In this document: piece after piece, positions 44,746 to 51,576 of the stretch | How the letters are laid out: the number at the start of each line of letters is the position of its first letter | How positions within the stretch are numbered: position 1 is the stretch's first letter | Notes under the pieces: model-generated | Seen by the model: the letters and a program-made list of their open reading frames with translations, nothing else | Database searches by the model: none | What the model was told of the DNA's origin: nothing | Position numbers and translations under genes: made by a program | Source of the DNA: Desertimonas sp963786985 | Lineage (GTDB): Bacteria; Actinomycetota; Acidimicrobiia; Acidimicrobiales; Ilumatobacteraceae | Direction: 5' to 3' | DNA length: 64,000 nt | NCBI GenBank assembly: GCA_963786985.1 | Contig: CAWBBL010000016.1 | Location: 62,001 to 126,000 of the forward strand

Positions 44746-44869
44746 CACTGAGTCCTTCCACTTGATCGTGTGTCGGACCCCAGTTCGCTCGCCGGCAGCA
44801 GATCGGTTCGCGGCGCCGGTACAGGTCGCGTATGGCGTATGTCACGCCGCCGCGGTGGTCAGCCCGCGT

Positions 44870-45520
44870 TCAGGGTGGGGGGATGTCGCCGCGCAGCACG
44901 ACGATGCCGGACGACTCAGGTCCGGCTCCCTCCTCCTGGACGGTGACCGTCATCGTCGGGTAGTCGGCGATCTCGACGCCCGACCAGAGCTCGATCGGGC
45001 CATCGCCCCCGCGGGCGTGGAACGTACCGATCGGAACGGAGTCGGTGTCGCTACGCATCCAGGCCTGGTAGAAGGTGCCCGGCTCCGCAGGCGGTAGCCC
45101 CTCGATGGTCAGCGAGATCGACAGCCCCGAGCCGGTTGACTCCACCGTCGCGCTGCCGGTGGCGTCGGGGATCACGTCGGTGGCGGCGAGGGCGAACGAC
45201 TCGCTGTCGTCGTCACCATCGCCCGTGACGAGCACGGCGCCGAGGGCCACGGCGAGCACACCGACGGTAGCGGCGGCGACCGTGAGGACGGGACGCATCC
45301 ACGTCCTTCGATGCCGCGTCGCCGGCGGAGTCGCCTCGCGAGCCTCCGCCCGAATCCCAGCGACGATGTCGTCGGCGAGCTCCGGCGGTGGTTCGTCCCA
45401 CGTGCTGGAGGTGGCGAGCAGACGGCGTAGCTCGTCGAGCTCGGCACGTGCGCCATCGTCGAGCGTGTCGTCGAGGGTCCCGCCCTGGAGGTAGTTGGCG
45501 TAGCGCTCTTCGTCGTTCAT
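44870..45520 (-). CDS. Anti-sigma factor with RskA-type C-terminal domain
   Basis: This is a roughly 216-residue single-pass membrane protein. The N-terminal cytoplasmic part (MNDEERYANYLQGGTLDD, RAELDELRRLLATS) resembles the sigma-binding helix bundle, but the zinc-binding HxxxCxxC motif of ZAS proteins is absent. One transmembrane segment (VLTVAAATVGVLAVALGAVL) follows, then an extracytoplasmic RskA-like domain (TIEGLPPAEPGTFYQAWMRS, IELWSGVEIADYPTMTVTVQ). RskA proteins release their sigma after regulated proteolysis. The start could also be the ATG at 45547. It is 70 bp downstream of the ECF sigma gene on the same strand and 124 bp upstream of the RTX gene. Confidence 0.87.
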   Translation of the reverse strand: MNDEERYANYLQGGTLDDTLDDGARAELDELRRLLATSSTWDEPPPELADDIVAGIRAEAREATPPATRHRRTWMRPVLTVAAATVGVLAVALGAVLVTGDGDDDSESFALAATDVIPDATGSATVESTGSGLSISLTIEGLPPAEPGTFYQAWMRSDTDSVPIGTFHARGGDGPIELWSGVEIADYPTMTVTVQEEGAGPESSGIVVLRGDIPPP

Positions 45521-45590
45521 CGCGGACTCGGTGTCCTCTTCTCGCATGGTACGAACCTGCGGTGCGATCCGGTTTGCGCGGCCACGACGA

Positions 45591-46124
45591 TCACCGCGCT
45601 GCGTCCACGAGGTGCGCCAAGAGGCCGGCCAGGCGGCGGTGGGCACGGAACGATCGTGACTTCACGGTCCCAACGGGCACCTGCAGCTCGTCGGCGATCT
45701 CGTTGTGGGTCAGGCCGCCGAAGTGCGCGAGGCGGACGACCTCGCGCTCGTCGGCCGGGAGCTGATCCAGCGCGGCGCGCACCTCGAAAGCTTCCCAGGT
45801 GCGCTCGAACGCAATCGGCACGACGGTGTCATCGACGTCTGCAACTGGGTCGGAACGCGTGCGCGCCTCGCGGCGGTAGATGTCGACGGCCACCCGACGG
45901 GTGATCGTCGCCAGCCATGGACGCAGCTCGCGCGTGGGGTCGAAGGACCGCGACGCGCGCCACGCCTTGACGAATGCCTCCTGCACACACTCGGCGGCGA
46001 GTTCACGGTTGGGGAGCATCGACCTGGCGATCGCGAACATCGCCCCGCCATAGCGTTGATAGACGGCGCGCACCGCGGCCTCGTCGCCGAGAAAGAATTG
46101 GGTGTTGAGCTCGGTGTCGTCCAT
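45591..46124 (-). CDS. ECF-type RNA polymerase sigma factor
   Basis: This is a 177-residue sigma-70 family factor. Region 2 contains AVYQRYGGAMFAIARSML, ECVQEAFVKAWRASRSFDPT and RPWLATITRRVAVDIYRREA; region 4 contains LDQLPADEREVVRLAHFGGL, HNEIADELQVPVGTVKSRSF. Region 3 is absent, as expected for ECF factors. ATG 46124 is chosen from the family start MDDTELNTQFFLGDEAAVRA. It is followed by its RskA-like anti-sigma, and then the RTX gene. A role in turning on surface-protein synthesis under envelope signals is inferred from that order. Confidence 0.93.
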   Translation of the reverse strand: MDDTELNTQFFLGDEAAVRAVYQRYGGAMFAIARSMLPNRELAAECVQEAFVKAWRASRSFDPTRELRPWLATITRRVAVDIYRREARTRSDPVADVDDTVVPIAFERTWEAFEVRAALDQLPADEREVVRLAHFGGLTHNEIADELQVPVGTVKSRSFRAHRRLAGLLAHLVDAAR

Positions 46125-46285
46125 CGTGTCTGCTGTGGACCTCGTGGCGCCCTCAGGGTCCCATCGAATCACGTTCGGCGACGGTGACCCGGCCACCGAC
46201 CCCGAACCCTGAGCACTTGGTGAGGATTTGTGCCTCGACAGCTCACGGCTCGCTGGTTCGCAGTGCGTGTGCAAGCGTGACCAAC

Positions 46286-47707
46286 GTGACGAGCGGCGAT
46301 TTCGAAAGGACTCATGCAGAGCTGCAGGCGCTGAGCGATCACTACTCCGCGTCGCACCACGCGCCGGCACTCACGTGGGGGGTGATGCTGGACGGGATGC
46401 TCGCTCTTTCTGGCCACAGCGGGCAGCTCGAGGATGGCGTCGCGCCGACGACGCGCACCGTGTTCCGTATCGCCTCGATGACGAAGTTGTTCACCGCGGC
46501 GACCGTCCTGCGCCTACGTGATGACGGCATCCTGGCCCTCGACGATGCCGTCACCGAGCTCACGGCGGCTCGACCGACTGCCGACGCACCCCCGGTCACG
46601 TTGCGCCACCTGCTGTCGATGCAGTCGGGTCTGACGTCCGACGATCCATGGGCTGACCGTCACCTCGACATCGGCACCGACGAGCTCGACGCCCTGATCG
46701 CTGCCGGGCCGATGTTCGCCGCTGCGCCCGGCATCGGATTCAACTACTCCAACCTGGGTTACGGGGTGATCGGCCGAGTCGTCGAGCGGATCACCGGTGA
46801 GCGACCGCAAGACCTGACCGACCGCCTGCTGGTCGGACCGCTGGCCCTCGAGCGCACGTCGTGGACCCCGCCGGACCACGAGGACTGGGCTCGGCCGCAC
46901 CGCGTGGAGGACGACCGGGCGGTGGCCGACGGTCGGCCCCTCGGCGACGGTGGCCTTGCGCCGATGGGCGGTCTGTGGTCGACGGTCGACGACATGGTCC
47001 GCGTGATGGGCTTTCTCGACGACGCCTTTCCCGCCCGCGATGGTGACGACGCCGGGCCGTTGCAGCGTGCGTCGCGGCGGGAGCTTCAGCAGGTCCAGCA
47101 GGCCACCGCCGTCACCCACAGCGCGGCGGCTGGCGAAGGGCTCGACCACACACCCGAGCGAGTCGACGGTGGCGGCTACGGGTTCGGGCTGTACGTCGTC
47201 CACGACCAGCGTTTCGGCCACATCGTCGGCCACTCCGGCGGACTGCCGGGCTACGGATCGAACATGCGCTGGCTCCCCGGCCGGCGAGTCGGCGCCGTCG
47301 CCCTGGCCAACTCGACGTACGCGCCGATGCGCATGCTGACGCGCCGGATGCTCGAGGTGCTCGACGAGCACGGGCTCGTACCGCCGGTCGTGATGGCGGT
47401 CGGCCCTTCGTTGCACCATGCCGCCGAGCGTCTCCTGGCGCTCCTCAACAACTGGTCCGACGAAGCCGCGGAAGCCCTGTTCGCCGACAACGTTGCCCTC
47501 GACGACGCCTTCGAGCGACGGGCGCGACAGGCCGGCCGGATCATCGGGACCCACGGCCGACTCACCTTGCAACAGACCATGGCGACGTCGGCCACCGAAG
47601 GGACGACCACAGCGATTGCCGCCGACGGACGCCAGGTGCAGCTCACGTTGGTCCTGTCGCCGTACGCGTCGGACCGGGTGCAGGACTACTCGATCACCGT
47701 CCCCTAG
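46286..47707 (+). CDS. Serine beta-lactamase-fold hydrolase (class C/penicillin-binding type)
   Basis: This is a roughly 473-residue protein. The active-site motif SxxK is in FRIASMTKLFTAATVL, the YxN motif is in GIGFNYSNLGYGVIG, and a terminal HSGG-type motif in IVGHSGGLPGYGSNMRWLP stands for KTG. There is no clear signal peptide with the chosen GTG start (46286; GTG 46277 is equally possible). The C-terminal extra domain (PSLHHAAERLLALLNNWSDE) is also seen in esterase/DD-peptidase-like relatives. These enzymes cleave esters, amides or D-amino peptides; true beta-lactamase activity is not implied. It is divergent from the ECF sigma gene. Confidence 0.9.
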   Translation: MTSGDFERTHAELQALSDHYSASHHAPALTWGVMLDGMLALSGHSGQLEDGVAPTTRTVFRIASMTKLFTAATVLRLRDDGILALDDAVTELTAARPTADAPPVTLRHLLSMQSGLTSDDPWADRHLDIGTDELDALIAAGPMFAAAPGIGFNYSNLGYGVIGRVVERITGERPQDLTDRLLVGPLALERTSWTPPDHEDWARPHRVEDDRAVADGRPLGDGGLAPMGGLWSTVDDMVRVMGFLDDAFPARDGDDAGPLQRASRRELQQVQQATAVTHSAAAGEGLDHTPERVDGGGYGFGLYVVHDQRFGHIVGHSGGLPGYGSNMRWLPGRRVGAVALANSTYAPMRMLTRRMLEVLDEHGLVPPVVMAVGPSLHHAAERLLALLNNWSDEAAEALFADNVALDDAFERRARQAGRIIGTHGRLTLQQTMATSATEGTTTAIAADGRQVQLTLVLSPYASDRVQDYSITVP

Positions 47708-47734
47708 CGGCCACACCGGTTCGGACAAGTCGGC

Positions 47735-47813
47735 AGCTGGGCGGCCTACGGTCCGAATTCCCCGGCGTAGGCCGCCCAGATTGGAAAATGGACCGAAGGC
47801 CGCCCAGTTCGAA
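47735..47813 (+). repeat. Dispersed three-armed hairpin element, copy D
   Basis: A 47-bp palindrome (47735-47781; arms AGCTGGGCGGC and GCCGCCCAGAT), an 8-nt spacer, and a half-arm GGACCGAAGGCCGCCCAG (47790-47807) begin 28 bp after the beta-lactamase-fold gene. The layout equals copy B. The element ends 15 bp before the next coding start, so it may overlap that gene's untranslated leader. Confidence 0.82.
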
Positions 47814-47827
47814 GGATGGGATCACGA

Positions 47828-48892
47828 GTGTCGATCGAATATCAGGATCTGGACGTCGCACGATGGCGCCTGCGAACGCAGCACCTCGTGGAACCGCACC
47901 TGGCGACGGCGACCGAGGTGGTCGGCACGTTGCTCGCAGTACAGGCGGAGAACCCGGCCCAGTCGGCATGGGCCGTGGCTGCGCGCACCGCCGCGCCGGA
48001 CCGTTCCTCCCTCGCCCAACTGCTCGACGACGGCACGGTCGTGCGCACCCACGTGTTGCGCCCGACGTGGCACTACGTCGCGGCCGATGATGTCGCCTGG
48101 CTGATCGAGCTCACCGCACCGCGGGTTCGCCGGACCACCGAGCACCAGCTGCGCACCGTACACGGAATGGACCATCGTGCCGTCGACCGTGCATCGAGCG
48201 CCGTGCTCGAGGCACTCGCTTCACCCGACCTGACCCGCGCCGACCTGTCGCGAGCCCTGGTGGAGATGGGCCACGAGCTCACTGGCCATGCGCTGGCGAT
48301 CCTCCTCGCCGACCTCGAACTGCGCGCGCTGATCTGCAGCGGCCGGCCGGCCGCCGACGGCACGCACACCTACGCCCGGTTCACCGATCGCATTCCGTCT
48401 CGGCGACACCTTGATCGCAACGAGTCGCTCGCCGAGGTCGCGTTGCGCTACTTCACGGGGCACGGCCCGGCGACCGAGGGCGACCTGGCCTACTGGGCCA
48501 CCCTTCCACTCGGCGATGTGCGCGCTGGTGTCGGCCAGGTGGCCGATCGGCTCGAATCGTTCGAGCACCGCGGCCGGACTTTCTGGCATGCCCCCGCTGA
48601 TCCGCCCGCAGCAGCCGGAACTCCCAGAGCCCACCTGCTGCAGATCCTGGACGAGATGTACCGCGGGTACCAGCAGTCCCGCTGGGTGCTCGACAGTGCC
48701 GGGGTCGTACCTCGGACCCGGGAAGCGACCGCCGGCATGGCCCTCGTCGATGCGCAGATCGTCGCCGCCATGAAGCGGACGGTCACGGCGGATCACGTCG
48801 TCTTCGAGCTGCACCCATACCGTCAGTTGCACGCCGCTGAAGTGGCGGCGATCGAGACCGCCGCCGGCCGGTACGGCGCCTTACCTCGGTAG
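47828..48892 (+). CDS. AlkZ-like (HTH_42) winged-helix DNA-binding protein
   Basis: This is a roughly 354-residue protein of the winged-helix DNA glycosylase-like family. It shows ARWRLRTQHLVEP at the start, the AAR-x motif in LLAVQAENPAQSAWAVAART, VRTHVLRPTWHYVAADDVAW, and LLQILDEMYRGYQQSRWVL with VFELHPYRQLHAAEVAAIE at the end. AlkZ and AlkX (YcaQ) use a QxQ or QxD pair at the position that reads QAE here, so repair of interstrand cross-links is possible but unproven. I chose GTG 47828; ATG 47816 overlaps the ribosome site. It follows hairpin repeat copy D. Confidence 0.85.
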   Translation: MSIEYQDLDVARWRLRTQHLVEPHLATATEVVGTLLAVQAENPAQSAWAVAARTAAPDRSSLAQLLDDGTVVRTHVLRPTWHYVAADDVAWLIELTAPRVRRTTEHQLRTVHGMDHRAVDRASSAVLEALASPDLTRADLSRALVEMGHELTGHALAILLADLELRALICSGRPAADGTHTYARFTDRIPSRRHLDRNESLAEVALRYFTGHGPATEGDLAYWATLPLGDVRAGVGQVADRLESFEHRGRTFWHAPADPPAAAGTPRAHLLQILDEMYRGYQQSRWVLDSAGVVPRTREATAGMALVDAQIVAAMKRTVTADHVVFELHPYRQLHAAEVAAIETAAGRYGALPR

Positions 48893-48921
48893 CGCGGCGA
48901 CGCTCGACCTGCGGGCCGCCC

Positions 48922-50286
48922 TCACACGAGGGTGACCTCGTGGGCCTCGTCGCCCTTGCGTCCCGGTCGGACGGCGAAGTCGACGGCGGTGCCGATCGAC
49001 GTGCCCGTTGGCAGGTTCGAGTGGTGGACGAACAGATCGACGCCAGTGCCCCGGTCGATGAAGCCGTAGCCGCGATCGCCGTTGAAGAACGTGACGACAC
49101 CCCGGCCGCGTCCGGGTGTGGACGGGGACTCGGCGCGCCGCCGGGCGGGCGGGCCGTTGAGGGCCCCGAGATCGACGCGCGAGATGGCGGCCTCGATGCC
49201 GATGTCCTGTTGCATTCGGCGGGCCGATTGCGTCTCGGATCGCTCGATGAGCGACACGACGACACCGGTCGCACCCGCTCGAGCGGTTCGCCCGGACCGG
49301 TGGACGTAGGTCGCCGCGTCCTGTGGCGGATCGAAGTGGACCACACCGGCGACACCGTCGACGTGCACGCCGCGGGCCGCGACGTCGGTTGCGATCAGCG
49401 AGCGCACTTGGCCAGTGGCGAACGCGCGGAGGGCGCGTTCGCGCTGCGGCTGGCTGCGCCCGCCATGGATTGGGGTCGCGGTCACGCCGAGCTTGTCGAG
49501 CTGCTTGGTGAGTCGGTCGGCACCGTGGCGCGTGCGGCAGAACACGATCGTCGAGCCCATCGCCTTGATGGCGTCCGCCGTGGCCGCGGCACGCTCGGTG
49601 CGGTCGACCTGCCAGAAGATGTGACGGGCGGCAGCGAGGTCGGGGCCCTGCGGACCCACCTCATGGATCACGGGGTTGCGCTGGACGTCCGCCGCGAGCT
49701 TGGAGACGGCTCCGTTGAACGTGGCCGAGAACAGCAGGACTTGGCGTTCCTTGTTGGTCAGCCGGAGGATGCGCCGTACTGCGGGGAGGAATCCCATGTC
49801 GGCCATCCGGTCGGCCTCGTCGATGACGACCTGGTCCACGTCATCGAGTGAGAGAAGTCCGGTCTGGATCAGATCCTCGAGCCGCCCAGGGCACGCCACG
49901 ATGAGTTCGGTGCCGGCGTCGAGTGCCTTGCGTTGCGCGCCGTAGCCCACTCCGCCGTACACCGACACGACGTCGTGGCCGCGCTGGCGGGCGAACGGGC
50001 GCAGCTCGGTCGTGATCTGCTCGGCCAGCTCGCGGGTCGGGGCGAGGACGAGGGCGGTGGGACGGCGACGTTGCGCGGGACGCAGCCGGGCGACCAGCGG
50101 CAGGCCGAAGGCGAGCGTCTTGCCCGACCCGGTCGGAGCGCGGCCGGCGACATCTCGGCCGGCGAGGGCGTCCGGGATGACGACGGATTGGATCGGAAAC
50201 GGTTCAGTGATCGCGTCGCTCTCGAGGCGCGCGCACAGATCCGAAGGCACGCCGAGGTCGGCGAACCGCGGGCAAGCGGTGGGCAT
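48922..50286 (-). CDS. DEAD-box RNA helicase with a C-terminal cold-shock domain
   Basis: This is a 454-residue helicase. Motif I is AGRAPTGSGKTLAFGLP, motif Ia/Ib PTRELAEQI, motif II VVIDEADRMADMG, motif III FSATF, motif V ATDVAARGVHVDGV and motif VI VHRSGRTARAGATG. After about residue 370 comes an extra domain (RGVVTFFNGDRGYGFIDR, DLFVHHSNLPTGTSI) that is a cold-shock fold with the RNP-type segment GYGFI and a second HHSNL. CSD proteins bind single-stranded RNA, so this is a natural fusion of an unwinding and a nucleic-acid-chaperone module. The gene faces left with a 28-bp gap to the convergent AlkZ-like gene. Confidence 0.93.
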   Translation of the reverse strand: MPTACPRFADLGVPSDLCARLESDAITEPFPIQSVVIPDALAGRDVAGRAPTGSGKTLAFGLPLVARLRPAQRRRPTALVLAPTRELAEQITTELRPFARQRGHDVVSVYGGVGYGAQRKALDAGTELIVACPGRLEDLIQTGLLSLDDVDQVVIDEADRMADMGFLPAVRRILRLTNKERQVLLFSATFNGAVSKLAADVQRNPVIHEVGPQGPDLAAARHIFWQVDRTERAAATADAIKAMGSTIVFCRTRHGADRLTKQLDKLGVTATPIHGGRSQPQRERALRAFATGQVRSLIATDVAARGVHVDGVAGVVHFDPPQDAATYVHRSGRTARAGATGVVVSLIERSETQSARRMQQDIGIEAAISRVDLGALNGPPARRRAESPSTPGRGRGVVTFFNGDRGYGFIDRGTGVDLFVHHSNLPTGTSIGTAVDFAVRPGRKGDEAHEVTLV

Positions 50287-50376
50287 GTGGGGGGTACTTT
50301 CAGTTGTTCAACGGCGCAATCGGCCGGAACAACGAGCGTCTGCGCGCCGCCAGCGGCGCTGTCGGCACCACGCATC

Positions 50377-51030
50377 CTACCGGGGTGCGGCGCCTTGAAG
50401 CAGTCCGACGACGATGCGCGCGACGAGGGCCTCGTCGTGGCGAGTCCGCCCGGCGACACCGATCGCCACGCCCTCGACCGCCGAGAGGTAGGCCGCCGCC
50501 AGGTCTCGGGCGGGCGGCCCAGCGGCGATGGTCCCGGAACGTCGGCCGCGAGTGATGAGCTCCTCGACTCGCTTGCGAAGTATGGACGCGATCTCCCACA
50601 CAGCCCGGCCAACGGGGTGCTCACGCTCGGCGAACTCGATGCGCAGTGTCATCATCACCCGACCGCGCCCATCCCGGCAGAACGCGACGTGGCCGCGCGC
50701 CAAGCCGATCAGGGCGTCGAACGGTTCATCGTGCCGGTCAACGGCCGACCACACCTCCTCCTGCCAGGTGCTCCAGGTCCACGCGACCACGGCACGGGCG
50801 AGATCCTCCTTGTCCGCGAAGAGGTGATACAGCGCTCCACGCGTGTATCCGGCTTCGGCGGCGACGTCAGCGAGATTCAGGCCGCGGTAGCCGTCGCGTG
50901 ACAGCGCGCGGGCGGCCGACGACAGCAATGCGGAACGCGTCTGTGCTCTGCGGTCGGCCTGGGAACGGCGTGGCTGATGGACCGCATCTGGCCTCGCGGC
51001 TGGTGTTCCGGACGACACTCGGGCACGCAC
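50377..51030 (-). CDS. TetR-family transcriptional regulator
   Basis: This is a 217-residue regulator. Residues about 25-75 give the TetR N-terminal helix-turn-helix: TRSALLSSAARALSRDGYRG, LADVAAEAGYTRGALYHLFA, DKEDLARAVV. The remaining helical domain is the ligand-binding part typical of the AcrR-type branch. It is the second gene of a leftward pair with the DUF2867 gene (27-bp gap). A near-palindrome overlapping the start of the first gene (51506-51523) is the likely autoregulatory operator. The effector is unknown. Confidence 0.9.
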   Translation of the reverse strand: MRARVSSGTPAARPDAVHQPRRSQADRRAQTRSALLSSAARALSRDGYRGLNLADVAAEAGYTRGALYHLFADKEDLARAVVAWTWSTWQEEVWSAVDRHDEPFDALIGLARGHVAFCRDGRGRVMMTLRIEFAEREHPVGRAVWEIASILRKRVEELITRGRRSGTIAAGPPARDLAAAYLSAVEGVAIGVAGRTRHDEALVARIVVGLLQGAAPR

Positions 51031-51057
51031 GCTCGGACGTTACGTCGGTCGAGCCGA

Positions 51058-51513
51058 TCAGGCGTCGACGGTGGTCGTCACCGCCTGGTCCAACAGCTGC
51101 GGGACCGCCTGCCGATGGATGACCGATACCGGCGCCCAGATGCGCGAGGCGATCGGACGGTCGTAACGGAGGAACAGGGCAAGGGAGAGCCGTCCGCCTT
51201 CAAGCTGGAACACCGCCTCGGCAGTCAGACACCACGAGTCGGTGTCCAGGCGTATCCAGGTGTCGCCGCGGTCGGCGATCCTCCAACCCTGCACGTGATC
51301 CGGCGAACCGGTGGGTCCGAGACGCAAGCCGAGGCCCTGCCAGAGCACTCGGGCACGTCGCCCCAGCGGTGTCGCTTCCAGCACCGCCCGGGCCGATTGC
51401 TCCGGAGATCGGTCCCATCCGTCGCCCGTCGTGACCGTGCAGCAGTCGGCGTAGTCCGGGTCGAAGGTGGCCAGATCGCGAATTCGCCGTGGGACAGTCA
51501 TAGATACATTCAT
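51058..51513 (-). CDS. DUF2867-like (SRPBCC-fold) protein
   Basis: This is a 151-residue protein of the DUF2867 type. It contains IRDLATFDPDYADCCTV, DRSPEQSARAVLEATPLGRR, HVQGWRIADRGDTWIRLDTD, SWCLTAEAVFQLEGGRLSLA and YDRPIASRIWAPVSVIHRQA. These match small SRPBCC-like proteins that bind hydrophobic ligands, usually encoded next to a TetR or SDR gene. An in-frame ATG at 51501 is an alternative start and would leave the palindromic site just upstream. No strong Shine-Dalgarno sequence is present, so translation may be leaderless. Confidence 0.75.
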   Translation of the reverse strand: MNVSMTVPRRIRDLATFDPDYADCCTVTTGDGWDRSPEQSARAVLEATPLGRRARVLWQGLGLRLGPTGSPDHVQGWRIADRGDTWIRLDTDSWCLTAEAVFQLEGGRLSLALFLRYDRPIASRIWAPVSVIHRQAVPQLLDQAVTTTVDA

Positions 51514-51523
51514 GCACGTATGT
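51506..51523. promoter_or_regulatory. TetR-type operator candidate
   Basis: ACATTCATGCACGTATGT is an imperfect palindrome (14 of 18 positions symmetric) overlapping the DUF2867 start codon and lying in the divergent gap before the S9 peptidase gene. Position at the head of an operon ending in a TetR gene suggests autoregulation. Confidence 0.5.
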
Positions 51524-51576
51524 TATCGCGGTTGCGAATGGTCGGCGCCACTCGGCACCTCTTAACATCAGTGGGG

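Noticed and set aside
41119..44751. A 1,210-codon open frame on the plus strand, opposite the RTX gene
   Set aside because: It is the antisense of a GC-rich, Asp/Gly repeat-coding gene; the product is a low-complexity Val/Asp/Arg string with no family, while the minus strand has a signal peptide, RTX motifs and a ribosome site.
46125..46285. Short TCAGGGT/ACCCTGA inverted repeat before the beta-lactamase-fold gene
   Set aside because: Arms of seven bases about 45 nt apart are expected by chance in GC-rich DNA and do not align with promoter elements.
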